A stretch of 56,825 nt of DNA, taken from positions 1-56,825 of the forward strand of contig JAIBBP010000127.1 in assembly GCA_019694615.1 (NCBI GenBank), given 5' to 3'. The position numbers were made by a program, and so were the translations under genes. The notes beneath the pieces were generated by a model. It ran no database searches, was not told where the DNA came from, and saw only the letters and a list, made by a program, of their open reading frames with translations. The DNA comes from Microthrixaceae bacterium (GTDB lineage: Bacteria > Actinomycetota > Acidimicrobiia > Acidimicrobiales > Microtrichaceae). Below, in pieces: positions 7,463-15,705 of the stretch (position 1 is its first letter; each line of letters opens with the position of its first letter).

Positions 7463-8608
7463 TCAGCAGCCGAGGGCGCGGGCGATGACGACGTGCTGGA
7501 TCTCGTTGGTGCCCTCGCCGATCTCGAGGACCTTGCTGTCGCAGTAGAAGCGGGCGACCGGCGAGTCGAGCATGTAGCCGACGCCGCCGTGGATCTGTAC
7601 CGCCTCCGACGCTGCGGCTGCTGCAAGGCGGCTTGCTTTCAGCTTGGCCATGGCGGCTTCCTTGAGGAACGGTTGGCCCGTGTCGCGGAGCCATGCGGCG
7701 CGGTAGGTGAGCCATCGGGCGGCTTCCAGTTCGGTGGCCATGTCGGCGAGTTTGAACTGGATCGCCTGGAAGTCCGAGATCGGTCGACCGAACTGGCGCC
7801 GCTCCGCCGCGTAGGCGAGCGAGAGGTCGAGGACCGCCTGCGTGAGGCTGAGCGACAGCGCCGCAATCGAGATTCGGCCGACCTCGAGGGTCCGCAGGAA
7901 CTGACCCAACCCGAGGTCGGGGTCGCCCAGGAGATGATCGTCGGGCACCCATACGTCGTCGAAGTACAACTCGCGGGTGTCGAGGCCCTTCCAGCCGATG
8001 CCCCGCACCTTGGGGCCCATCGTGAAACCCGGCGTGTCCTTCTCGATCACGAAGCTCCCGAAGCGCGGGCCCCGATCACCGGTGCCGGTGCGGGCCAGCA
8101 CGGTCACGCCGAACGACATGTCGGTGCCGGCGTTCGAGATGAAGGCCTTGGTGCCGTTGACTACCCATCCACCGTCGCGGCGCTCCGCGCGCGTCGCGAT
8201 TCCGCGGGTATCGGACCCGGCACCTGGTTCGGTGAGGCCGAACGCTCCCAACACCCGGCCTTCGGCGAGTGGCCGGAGCCACCGTTCGCGCTGCTCGTCT
8301 GTTCCGAACAGCAGGAGCGGCATCGACCCGATCGTCACATGTGCCTGGAGCGCCGCGGCAACCGACTGATCGGCACGGCCGATCTGCTCCAACGCTGCGA
8401 CGAACCCGATCGTGGACATCCCGATGCCGCCCCACCCCTCGGGAACCAGCATGCCGAGGAGGCCGAGTTCGCCCATCTCGCGGAGCAGATCGGTGGGGCA
8501 CTCCGCCCGCTCCCAGGCTGCGGGCGCACGGGGCGCGATCTCGCGGTCGGCGAAGTTGCGGCACAACTCGGCGAGGTCAGCCTCTTCCGCTGTGAGCGAG
8601 AAGTCCAT
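7463..8608 (-). CDS. Acyl-CoA dehydrogenase, canonical single-chain type
   Basis: A 381-residue FAD enzyme introducing an alpha,beta double bond into an acyl-CoA. Visible are the FAD/substrate motif FGLTEPGAGSDT, VNGTKAFISNAG, the C-terminal helical domain with ERRQFGRPISDFQAIQFKLADM, and IHGGVGYMLDSPVARFYCD. The catalytic base is in place as the Glu of IGEGTNEIQ, unlike most other ACADs in this window. It stands alone on the minus strand, divergent from the ACAD at 8713. Confidence 0.93.
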   Translation of the reverse strand: MDFSLTAEEADLAELCRNFADREIAPRAPAAWERAECPTDLLREMGELGLLGMLVPEGWGGIGMSTIGFVAALEQIGRADQSVAAALQAHVTIGSMPLLLFGTDEQRERWLRPLAEGRVLGAFGLTEPGAGSDTRGIATRAERRDGGWVVNGTKAFISNAGTDMSFGVTVLARTGTGDRGPRFGSFVIEKDTPGFTMGPKVRGIGWKGLDTRELYFDDVWVPDDHLLGDPDLGLGQFLRTLEVGRISIAALSLSLTQAVLDLSLAYAAERRQFGRPISDFQAIQFKLADMATELEAARWLTYRAAWLRDTGQPFLKEAAMAKLKASRLAAAAASEAVQIHGGVGYMLDSPVARFYCDSKVLEIGEGTNEIQHVVIARALGC

Positions 8609-8676
8609 GGTCGTCGTCCCGCCCTTCGGTCCGCGCCCGTGGTTCTCCTGAGCGCAACGGTTGTCCGGTCGTCAGG

Positions 8677-8692
8677 ATAGAGGTACCTCTTT
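8677..8692. promoter_or_regulatory. Candidate operator, ATAGAG-N4-CTCTTT
   Basis: The core AGAGGTACCTCT is a perfect 12-base palindrome between the divergent ACAD genes. It matches the sites at 2951-2966 and 15686-15701, suggesting one shared regulator. Confidence 0.45.
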
Positions 8693-8712
8693 TCCGGGGA
8701 GGCGGGAGGAAG

Positions 8713-9972
8713 ATGCTCGGTCCCACTGAGTTGACCGAATCGGTGTTGCGCTTCGTCGAGGACAACTGGTCGCTCGATCTGACACTCGCGCAGTGGTGGT
8801 GTTGTCTCGCCGAGGCGGGGCTCGCGTTTCCGACGTGGCCGGTCGGGGTTGGTGGCCGTGGTGTGTCGGCCACGGAGGCTCGTTCGATCAGGGTGGCCCT
8901 GGACGCCGCCGGGACGATCGCCGCCCCGGCGGGCAACGGCCCCAACATGGGCGGTCCGACCTTGATCGAGCACGCCACGCCCGAACAGATCGAACGGTTC
9001 GTACTCCCGATGGCACGTGGTGAGGCGCAGTGGTGCCAACTCTTCAGCGAACCTGGAGCGGGTTCCGACCTGGCCGGCTTGAGCACCAGGGCAGTGTGCG
9101 ACGGCGAAGAGTTCGTCGTCAGCGGGCAGAAGGTGTGGAACTCGAAGGCCGACGTCAGCGAGTGGGGAATGTTGTTGTGCCGCACCGACCCGGGCGTGCC
9201 CAAGCACGCCGGAATCACGTTCATGATGATCGACCTGCGCCAGCCCGGCGTCGAGGTGCGGCCAATCGTTCAGATGAACGGGGCGTCGGAGTTCAGCGAG
9301 GTGTTCCTGACCGACGCGAGGGTGCCGTACGAGAACGTGATCGGGTCCGTCGGCGGAGGGTGGGATGTTGCCCGGACGACGTTGCGTCACGAACGCGCCG
9401 CAAGCGCCGCGGTCACGAACGGATCAATCCTCGTCGAGGCCGGCAGCATCGCGGGGAACCTCGATCGCCAGGTCGGTGACCTCATCGAGGAGTGGAGCGC
9501 GGCGGGAGGTGCACGACGGCGTCAGCCCCCGCTGCTCGGTGCCCGCTCCATGGTCGAGCTCGCCCGCTCCCGAGGTGCGCTGGCCGAGGCGGCACTCCGT
9601 GACCGTCTCGTCCGCTTCCACATACACAGCGAGCTCTATCTGTTGAACGGGCGGCGGACGAGGGATCTCGCCCGCGCCGGTGTCCCGACAGCGCTCGACG
9701 GGTCCCTCTTGAAGCTCGATCTGGCGGCGTTGGCCCACGAGTCCCGCGACCTGTCCTACGACATCCTCGGTCCCGCAGCAATGCTCACCGGCGGGTCGGC
9801 GCCCGACGGGGGGAAGGTCGCGACAACCGGGCTCTCCGCGTTCATCCCCTCGCTCGGCGGTGGCACGAACGAGATTCAACGCAACATCGTCAGCGAGCGC
9901 ACGCTCGGCCTTCCCCGTGAACCAGCGGTCGATGCTGATGTTCCGTTCCGCGACGTCAGGAGAACGACGTGA
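8713..9972 (+). CDS. Acyl-CoA dehydrogenase family protein
   Basis: A 419-residue ACAD. Motifs are LFSEPGAGSDLAGLSTRA, VSGQKVWNSKADVS and the C-terminal GGGTNEIQRNIVSERTLGLPRE. The usual catalytic Glu before GTNEIQ is Gly, as in FadE types whose base lies elsewhere or in a partner. GGGAGGAAG is a good ribosome-binding site. It leads an operon with an LLM oxidoreductase and a double hot-dog protein, each joined by 4-base overlaps. Confidence 0.9.
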   Translation: MLGPTELTESVLRFVEDNWSLDLTLAQWWCCLAEAGLAFPTWPVGVGGRGVSATEARSIRVALDAAGTIAAPAGNGPNMGGPTLIEHATPEQIERFVLPMARGEAQWCQLFSEPGAGSDLAGLSTRAVCDGEEFVVSGQKVWNSKADVSEWGMLLCRTDPGVPKHAGITFMMIDLRQPGVEVRPIVQMNGASEFSEVFLTDARVPYENVIGSVGGGWDVARTTLRHERAASAAVTNGSILVEAGSIAGNLDRQVGDLIEEWSAAGGARRRQPPLLGARSMVELARSRGALAEAALRDRLVRFHIHSELYLLNGRRTRDLARAGVPTALDGSLLKLDLAALAHESRDLSYDILGPAAMLTGGSAPDGGKVATTGLSAFIPSLGGGTNEIQRNIVSERTLGLPREPAVDADVPFRDVRRTT

Positions 9973-10985
9973 CCGACACACGCGACGCAGTGCCGTGGGG
10001 CATGCGCTGGCCGGGGCCCGAGGTGGGCCGAGCTGCGGAGGGAGCCGGTTGCTCGGCGTTCTGCACCGGCGAGTTCGTCGATGGCAATGCCTACATGTCA
10101 CTCGCTGAGATGGCGGCAAACACGTCTACGGCGGCGGTGGGGACCGGTGTCGCCTACGCCTTCGCCCGCTCACCGTTCGTGCACGCGTCGGCGATGCGTC
10201 ACGCCGACAAGCTGGCGCCCGGCCGAACGTTTCTGGGCCTCGGCGCAGGCACCCGACGCATGAACGTGGACTGGTTCGCAGCGGACGCCGACCGGCCTCT
10301 GGCTCGAATGGCCGACATGGTCAAAGCGGTCCGGGCGTACCTCCGTGCGCCCAACCGCCGGCCGGTCCGCCACGACGGCGAGTTCTATCCGATCGACGCC
10401 ACCATCGCTGCGCCGGTCCTCGGTGAGCTCGACGTCCCGATCCTCCTGGGAGCGTTCAACCGCGGCATGCTCGACGTCGCCGGCCGGGTGGCCGATGGCA
10501 TCATCGGCCACGGGTTGTTCACCGATCGCTGGTGGGACGAGATGGTCGACCCCCGACTGGAGGAAGGCGCACGTTCTTCCGGTCGTGACGCCTCGGCGCT
10601 GCGCCGATGGGGTTGGGTGATCACCTCGGTCGATGACGACGATCCGGCCCGCGCCGAGCGCGACGCACGGCTGATGGTGGGGTTCTACGTGACGGTGAAG
10701 ACGTACGACTCGCTGACGTCGATGCACGGTTGGGACGCTGCGGTGATCGACATCCGCAACGCGTTCCGTGCCGGCGATTTCGACGCGATGGCGGCAGCGG
10801 TACCGACTGAGATGCTCGACTCGATCGCCGTGTACGGAACGCTCGCCGAGGCCCGGGACCGAGTGGAGGCGCGCAAGCGCCTGCCCGACCTGCGGTTCCA
10901 CTCGGTCCCGTCGTTCCTGGTTTCGCCGAGACGGTCCGTCGCCTACGCCGAGTCGATCGTGGCGCTGCTCGGAGGTGGGCGATGA
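9969..10985 (+). CDS. LLM-class (luciferase-like) oxidoreductase
   Basis: A 338-residue TIM-barrel flavin- or F420-dependent oxidoreductase. Supporting segments are AAVGTGVAYAFARSPFVHAS, RTFLGLGAGTRRMN and DVPILLGAFNRGMLDVAGRVADG. Actinobacterial members with this layout often use F420, but the cofactor cannot be settled from sequence alone. GTG overlaps the stop of the ACAD and its own stop overlaps the next ATG, so it works in the same operon, probably oxidising or reducing a CoA-bound or ring intermediate. Confidence 0.85.
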   Translation: MTDTRDAVPWGMRWPGPEVGRAAEGAGCSAFCTGEFVDGNAYMSLAEMAANTSTAAVGTGVAYAFARSPFVHASAMRHADKLAPGRTFLGLGAGTRRMNVDWFAADADRPLARMADMVKAVRAYLRAPNRRPVRHDGEFYPIDATIAAPVLGELDVPILLGAFNRGMLDVAGRVADGIIGHGLFTDRWWDEMVDPRLEEGARSSGRDASALRRWGWVITSVDDDDPARAERDARLMVGFYVTVKTYDSLTSMHGWDAAVIDIRNAFRAGDFDAMAAAVPTEMLDSIAVYGTLAEARDRVEARKRLPDLRFHSVPSFLVSPRRSVAYAESIVALLGGGR

Positions 10986-12241
10986 CCGACGTTCGTGATC
11001 CCGATTACGGCGTCCTCAGCGACGCGTCGTTCGAGCGGTCGCGGGCTCGCATCGGCGTACCGATTCGGCTGCCGAACATGCCGCACAACCTTGAGGTGTC
11101 CCGCGATGGCATTCGGCATTTCGCCTACGGCTACGGCGACGACAACCCGCTGTACTGCGACGCCGAGTACGCGGCGGGAACGCGTTGGGGAGGTGTGGTC
11201 GCGCCGCCGGCGTTCCTCTACACGATGGGTGAGGATGCCTCTCCCTCGCCGATGCCACCGGAGAACAAGGCGGTCCTCAAGGGTGACCCGTTCGCCGGCC
11301 TGGGCTCGTACCAGGCCGTGATGGAGTTCGAGTGGTGGCGGCCGCTCTCGTTGGGCGATCGGCTCGATTGCCTTCGTGCCCAGGTTGGCGTGGTCGACAA
11401 ACGCAGCGAGTTCGGTGGGCGAAGCGCTCACGTGACCCACGACTTCATCTATGCCGATCAGGCCGGTCGTCTCCACGCGATTCGGCGGGGAACGTGGGTC
11501 AACGCCGAGCGCAGCGCGTCGAAGGAGCGGAGGAAGGAGCACGAACTCCCCGAGCCGTACACGGCCGAGCAACTGGCCGAGATCGACGCCGCATACGCGG
11601 CGGAGACGCGGCGGGGAGCGGAACCGCGTTGGTTCGAGGACGTCGAGGTCGGCGACGTCGTTGACCGGAAGGTGAAGGGCCCGCTGACCACCACCGACAT
11701 GGTGGTGTGGCATCTCGGATGGGGGATGCAGCTAACGCCGCCGGGGAGCTTTCGGCTCGCGTGGAAGGTCCGCCAGAAGGCTCCGGGGCTGTACCCGCCG
11801 AACTCGCTGAACGTGCCGGACACCGTGCAACGTCTGCACTGGGAGCCGGCCCGGGCCCAGGAGTTGGGACTTCCCACGTCCTACGACTACGGCGGCCTCC
11901 GCGAGACGTGGCTCACCCACCTGGTCACCGACTGGATGGGCGACGACGCCTGGCTCTGGAAGATGAGCTGTCAGCATCGCCGCTTCAACTTCATGGGCGA
12001 CACGTCGTGGCTCACCGGTGAGGTGACCGACAAGCGACAGGTGGACTCCGCCGATGGTGTGCGGTGCGAAGTGCACCTCGACATCCGGGTCACCAACCAG
12101 CGCGGCACCGTCACCAGCCCGGGCACGGCTGTGGTGCTCCTGCCCAGCCGGGAGCACGGCTCGGTCATGTTGCCGAAACCTCCGGCAGGCTCGATTGCCG
12201 GGATGCTCGCCTACGAGATCGAGCGCCTGCGCGACGCCTGA
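10982..12241 (+). CDS. Double hot-dog MaoC-like acyl dehydratase
   Basis: A 419-residue protein that looks like two hot-dog domains in one chain. The N-terminal half resembles the FAS1-type dehydratase/MaoC N-domain (HFAYGYGDDNPLYCD, WGGVVAPPAFLYT, FEWWRPLSLGDRL). The second half contains WFEDVEVGDVVDRKVKGPLT, a typical start of a MaoC domain, then a helical stretch and a third beta region. Such enzymes hydrate enoyl-CoA intermediates. It is the last gene of the ACAD/LLM operon and would follow the ACAD step. Confidence 0.82.
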   Translation: MTDVRDPDYGVLSDASFERSRARIGVPIRLPNMPHNLEVSRDGIRHFAYGYGDDNPLYCDAEYAAGTRWGGVVAPPAFLYTMGEDASPSPMPPENKAVLKGDPFAGLGSYQAVMEFEWWRPLSLGDRLDCLRAQVGVVDKRSEFGGRSAHVTHDFIYADQAGRLHAIRRGTWVNAERSASKERRKEHELPEPYTAEQLAEIDAAYAAETRRGAEPRWFEDVEVGDVVDRKVKGPLTTTDMVVWHLGWGMQLTPPGSFRLAWKVRQKAPGLYPPNSLNVPDTVQRLHWEPARAQELGLPTSYDYGGLRETWLTHLVTDWMGDDAWLWKMSCQHRRFNFMGDTSWLTGEVTDKRQVDSADGVRCEVHLDIRVTNQRGTVTSPGTAVVLLPSREHGSVMLPKPPAGSIAGMLAYEIERLRDA

Positions 12242-12266
12242 ACGGGTGGCGTGCGAGCAGATTGGC

Positions 12267-13073
12267 TTAGCGGAGGAAAGGCGGGCGCTCGCTCCGGGGT
12301 TGAACGAGTCGCTCCCCGGCGGGCTTGTTGCCGACGTGGGTGTACATCAGCCCGTTCTGCTTGGCGATCGCCGGCGGCATCTCCGTCGCCTCCCAGATGG
12401 CTCGCACCGTGCCTTGGATCGCGATCGGATCGCGCCGGGCGATCTGCGTCGCGATGTTGGCCGCTCGATTCCGCAACTGGTCGGCCGTGACCACCTCGCT
12501 CACCAGTCCGATAGCCCGCGCTGTCTCGGCGGTGATTCGTTCGTCGGAACCCATCAGAGCCCAGCGGAGCACCTCTCCGAGCGGCACCCCGCGGTGCAGC
12601 ATGCCGATGGGCTCGACGGCCGACACGATCGATCCGTTGGCGTGCGGATCGAAGAACGTGGCGGAGTCCGCAGCGATCACGATGTCGCACTCGTTGACCA
12701 GGTACTGCCCCCCTCCGGCACACATGCCCTGCACGGCGCACACCACCGGCTTCCATACCTGATTGGAACGGGGGCCGAGGTAGGCGCCGGGGTCGGTGTG
12801 GTTCCAGACGTTGTCGTCGAGCCACCACGCTCCCGCCTTCACGTCGAGGCCGGTACAGAAGGCCCGATCTCCGTTGGCCCGGAGCACGCCGACGTGTATC
12901 TCGTCGGTCTCGCGCACGATCGACCAGGCGCGCCTAAACTCTTCGCACATCGTCCGGTTGAACGAGTTCATCTGCTCGGGCCGGTTGAGCGTGATTGTCG
13001 CGACGTGTTCGGACACCGCGAACTCGATGGTCTCGAAGTCGGTCCCCAACTCGCTGTCCACATCGTCGGTCAT
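12267..13073 (-). CDS. Enoyl-CoA hydratase/isomerase (crotonase family)
   Basis: A 268-residue crotonase. The CoA-binding motif ITLNRPEQMNSFN, the oxyanion-hole region AFCTGLDVKAG and CAVQGMCAGGGQYLV, and a later Glu in SAVEPIGMLHRGVPLGEV are visible. It hydrates or isomerises an enoyl-CoA. A bulky WWLDDNVWNH insertion follows the first oxyanion residue, suggesting a specialised substrate. It is divergent from the GntR regulator with only 26 bases between start codons, so that regulator very likely controls it. Confidence 0.88.
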   Translation of the reverse strand: MTDDVDSELGTDFETIEFAVSEHVATITLNRPEQMNSFNRTMCEEFRRAWSIVRETDEIHVGVLRANGDRAFCTGLDVKAGAWWLDDNVWNHTDPGAYLGPRSNQVWKPVVCAVQGMCAGGGQYLVNECDIVIAADSATFFDPHANGSIVSAVEPIGMLHRGVPLGEVLRWALMGSDERITAETARAIGLVSEVVTADQLRNRAANIATQIARRDPIAIQGTVRAIWEATEMPPAIAKQNGLMYTHVGNKPAGERLVQPRSERPPFLR

Positions 13074-13079
13074 CGGGTG

Positions 13080-13098
13080 GAAATCGTAGACTGATTTC
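13080..13098. promoter_or_regulatory. GntR operator over a leaderless promoter
   Basis: GAAATC and GATTTC are exact inverted repeats seven bases apart in the 26-base gap between the crotonase and gntR starts. The -10 box TAGACT (13087-13092) lies inside, seven bases before the ATG at 13100. A bound repressor would block the promoter directly. Confidence 0.55.
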
Positions 13099-13099
13099 G

Positions 13100-13849
13100 A
13101 TGTCCACTCAGGCGCCCAAGCCCAAGCCCAAGCCCAAGGCCAAGACCTACGCCGTGCTGGCCGTCGAGCTGCGCGATCGGATCCTCAACGGTGAGCTCGC
13201 CGAAGGCGAACGCCTTCCCGTCGAGGACGATCTGGTCGAGCAGTTCGGCGTCGCCCGCTCCACGTTGCGCGAGGCGCTCCGGGTGCTCGAGTCGCAGGGC
13301 CTGATCACGATCCGTCGAGGGCGAGGTGGTGGGCCCGTTGTGACCCACCCCGACCTCGCACCCATATCGATGGCCCTGGCGGTCTCGCTACAACTGCAGG
13401 GCACCACTGTCGCCGACCTGGACGAGGCGCGCCGCCTCATCGAACCGCAGATCGCCGGGCAGCTGGCCCGGGATCACACGGACGAGGACCTCGCAGCGTT
13501 GGAAACGGCGATCGGCGTCGCTGCGGAGGCCGCGGAGCGTAACGACGGGCTGGCGTTCGGCCTGGCAGCCGCCGGAGTTCACGACGCGCTGATCGACAGC
13601 TCGGGAAACCGCACGCTGTCGACGTTGTCGACCCTGCTCGGCCACATGGTCCGCTCGTACTACACGCGAAACATCGAGACGATCGACCAGCGTCTGATGC
13701 GCCGAGCGGTGCGCGGCTATCGGAAGCTGCTCGATCGTATTCGTGAGGGTGACGAGGCGGGAGCCGTCGCCCACTGGGACGCCACCATGCGCTGGACGAT
13801 CGCCGCCCACGACCCCGAGGAGCCCGTCACCGTCCTGGCGATGGAGTAG
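13100..13849 (+). CDS. GntR/FadR family transcriptional regulator
   Basis: A 249-residue regulator with an N-terminal winged helix-turn-helix (LAEGERLPVEDDLVEQFG, then ARSTLREALRVLESQGLI) and a helical FCD-type effector domain (LDEARRLIEPQIAGQLA, HDALIDSSGNRTLSTLSTLL). FadR-subfamily proteins sense acyl-CoAs or carboxylates. The first 15 residues are an unusual Pro-Lys repeat encoded by tandem CCCAAG hexamers. The ATG at 13100 is supported by a -10 box seven bases upstream and by the start of the repeat. It is divergent from a crotonase, its likely target. Confidence 0.9.
   Translation: MSTQAPKPKPKPKAKTYAVLAVELRDRILNGELAEGERLPVEDDLVEQFGVARSTLREALRVLESQGLITIRRGRGGGPVVTHPDLAPISMALAVSLQLQGTTVADLDEARRLIEPQIAGQLARDHTDEDLAALETAIGVAAEAAERNDGLAFGLAAAGVHDALIDSSGNRTLSTLSTLLGHMVRSYYTRNIETIDQRLMRRAVRGYRKLLDRIREGDEAGAVAHWDATMRWTIAAHDPEEPVTVLAME
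13115..13144. repeat. CCCAAG hexamer microsatellite
   Basis: Four perfect CCCAAG units and one GCCAAG encode a Pro/Ala-Lys repeat just after the gntR start. Copy changes would keep the frame. Confidence 0.85.
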
Positions 13850-13861
13850 AACGCATCGTCG

Positions 13862-13882
13862 GCCCGCTGAGTGTCAGCGGGC
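13862..13882 (+). terminator. Short hairpin after gntR
   Basis: Nine-base perfect arms (GCCCGCTGA and its complement) flank a three-base loop, 12 bases beyond the gntR stop. Confidence 0.65.
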
Positions 13883-13900
13883 GGTTCCTAGATTCGCATC

Positions 13901-14161
13901 GTGGAGCTGTGGGACCCCTTCGATGCCTTGGTTGACTGGGAGCGGCGGGAGAATCCGTCCGACGCCCAGTGACTGCTCGTGAGGGAGTTCATCGCGACCG
14001 TCGGCTCGCTCGACCCGACCAGGCATTTCGTCGCGATCCCGGGTTCCCCAGGTCGTTACGAGGTCAAAGTTCCTGGGACCTCGATCTTCCTCGACCTGTT
14101 CCACTTCGCAGAAGTAGACCAGATCTCGGTCGAGCGGATCGAGCGCGGCACCGGTTTCTAG
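13901..14161 (+). pseudogene. Small gene of unknown function interrupted by an in-frame TGA
   Basis: A GTG at 13901 lies six bases after a -10 box TAGATT. The frame encodes 23 residues (MELWDPFDALVDWERR...) and stops at TGA 13970-13972. It then continues in the same frame, with a GTG at 13979, for another 60 residues (FIATVGSLDPTRHFVAIPGS, VKVPGTSIFLDLFHFAEVDQ) to TAG at 14161. Codon use on both sides is GC3-rich, like the neighbours. A recent nonsense mutation is the simplest reading; two coupled small proteins are an alternative. I do not recognise the family. Confidence 0.5.
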
Positions 14162-14406
14162 GACGACCGGTTCGGACGCTTGATCGCCCGGACCTCGTCG
14201 TCCGTCACGATTCGGCTGCTCATGCGAAGCTCTGAGAGTCGTTCCGCCGGATCCCACGCGAACGGCTCGTGACGCATTCGGTGAGCTCTGACGCGGGTTT
14301 GCGCAGAGCTGACGATCTTCTCGATGCGCCCAAGCCCTCGTTCGGCGGCATCTAGAGCGATCCTCTCGATGCCCGAGGCTCGGCCAGTGAAAGTGGTGTG
14401 GGTCAT
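14158..14406 (-). CDS. Hypothetical small protein
   Basis: An 82-residue frame with a basic, helical-looking middle (IERIALDAAERGLGRIEKIV) and an acidic/basic C-terminus. Its TAG and that of the opposite small gene share the palindrome CTAG, so the two end tail to tail. Codon bias is weaker than in neighbouring genes and no ribosome-binding site is clear. It may be a real accessory gene or a chance frame. Confidence 0.35.
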   Translation of the reverse strand: MTHTTFTGRASGIERIALDAAERGLGRIEKIVSSAQTRVRAHRMRHEPFAWDPAERLSELRMSSRIVTDDEVRAIKRPNRSS

Positions 14407-14488
14407 GTCGCACCCGAGTGTCGTGATGATGTCGTCTCAGCGTAGCCCGTGGTGCCTGACAAGCACGGAGAGCGTCAGGACGATGCGG

Positions 14489-15682
14489 TCAGGACGGCCG
14501 GCGGGGGAGGCCCAATACCCGCTCGGCGAGCAGGTTCCGCTGGATCTCGTGGGTTCCCCCGGCGATTCGGGCCTGGCGGGTGGCCGCGAGGTCGTGTGCA
14601 GCGATGTCGCCGTCTCGATCGGCGGCGGACCACGCCTGAGCGGTCATTCCGGCGATGTCGCACACGAGTTCGGCGCAGCGTTGCTCGAGTGAGCCGCCGG
14701 CCAGCTTCATCATCGAGCCGGCAGCGGGGTGGCCACCGCACAGGGAGCCATCGGCATAGCGGTCCCGCAACCATTCGAGCATCCGCTCGGCCGCCGCGAC
14801 GTCCGCGATGCGTTGGCGAACGACGGCGTCGTCGAGGCGGCTCGCGGCGCGGGCGGCGCCGATGACCTGTCGCGCGCGACGACCTCCGCCAGACCCGCCC
14901 ATGTACCCCGAGCGCTCTCCCCCGAGTGTGCCCTGCGAGACGGTCCAGCCGTGGTTTACCTCACCGATCACGTGGGAGTCGGTGACGCGGACATCCTTCA
15001 GGAACACCTCGTTGAAGTGCTCACCTCCACAGATGTCGACGAGCGGCCGGACCTCGACGCCGGGTGATGCCATGTCGAGCACGAACATCGTGATCCCCGC
15101 TTGCGGCCTCTCCGCGTCGGGGTCGGTGCAGGCGAGCAGCAGACCGAAGTCGGCGCGAGAGGCGTAGGACGACCACACCTTCTGCCCATTGACGACCCAA
15201 CCGTCGCCGGTGCGAACCGCCCGGGTTCGAAGTGCGACGAGGTCGGATCCCGCGTCGGGCTCGGAGAACAACTGGCACCACTGTTGCTCGGCGCGCACCA
15301 ATGGAGGCACGTAGCGCGCCTTTTGTTCGTCGGTCGCCGAGCGGAGCAGTGTGGCGAGCGCGAGGTGCATGCCGATACGCAAGGGACGCAACGAGGGGGC
15401 GTCGTAGCGCCGGAGTTCCTGTTCCAGCACCTTGTGGTGCGCGGGAGTGAGCCCTCGCCCGCCGTACTCGACCGGCACGTGGGCGGCGGCGAGCCCGGCC
15501 TCGGCCAGCGCCCGCTGGAGCGCCACCGCGTCGTCGACGAACTGCCCCTCGCCGCCGGGCGTGCGCGAGATGATGTCCTCGCGGCGGTCGTCGGTGAGGG
15601 GATCGCGGAGGGGGTAGCGGGAGTCGAGGAACGTCCGTACCTCCTTGCGGAACACGTCGACGTCGACAGGGGCTTCGCTCAC
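14489..15682 (-). CDS. Acyl-CoA dehydrogenase family protein
   Basis: A 397-residue FadE-like protein. It carries [35 protein letters not shown] and C-terminal IAGGTHEIQRNLLAERVLGL. As in the 8713 gene, the canonical Glu position is Gly. A glycine-rich loop (MGGSGGGRRARQV) separates the beta and C-terminal helical domains. The GTG at 15682 follows a -10 box TATCCT by seven bases, and the gene diverges from an acyl-CoA synthetase across 23 bases, so both respond to the same signal and probably act in sequence. Confidence 0.9.
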   Translation of the reverse strand: MSEAPVDVDVFRKEVRTFLDSRYPLRDPLTDDRREDIISRTPGGEGQFVDDAVALQRALAEAGLAAAHVPVEYGGRGLTPAHHKVLEQELRRYDAPSLRPLRIGMHLALATLLRSATDEQKARYVPPLVRAEQQWCQLFSEPDAGSDLVALRTRAVRTGDGWVVNGQKVWSSYASRADFGLLLACTDPDAERPQAGITMFVLDMASPGVEVRPLVDICGGEHFNEVFLKDVRVTDSHVIGEVNHGWTVSQGTLGGERSGYMGGSGGGRRARQVIGAARAASRLDDAVVRQRIADVAAAERMLEWLRDRYADGSLCGGHPAAGSMMKLAGGSLEQRCAELVCDIAGMTAQAWSAADRDGDIAAHDLAATRQARIAGGTHEIQRNLLAERVLGLPRRPS

Positions 15683-15685
15683 ACA

Positions 15686-15701
15686 AAAGAGGATACTCTT
15701 T
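15686..15701. promoter_or_regulatory. Overlapping divergent leaderless promoters with palindrome AAAGAG-N4-CTCTTT
   Basis: The exact inverted repeat contains a minus-strand -10 (TATCCT, 15695 to 15690), seven bases before GTG 15682, and a plus-strand -10 (TACTCT, 15694-15699), six bases before ATG 15706. A regulator bound here would control both genes. Confidence 0.6.
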
Positions 15702-15705
15702 CTCT

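Noticed and set aside
13970..13972. Selenocysteine decoding of the in-frame TGA
   Set aside because: No Cys-like or redox motif surrounds the TGA and no convincing stem-loop follows it. A nonsense mutation or reinitiation is simpler.
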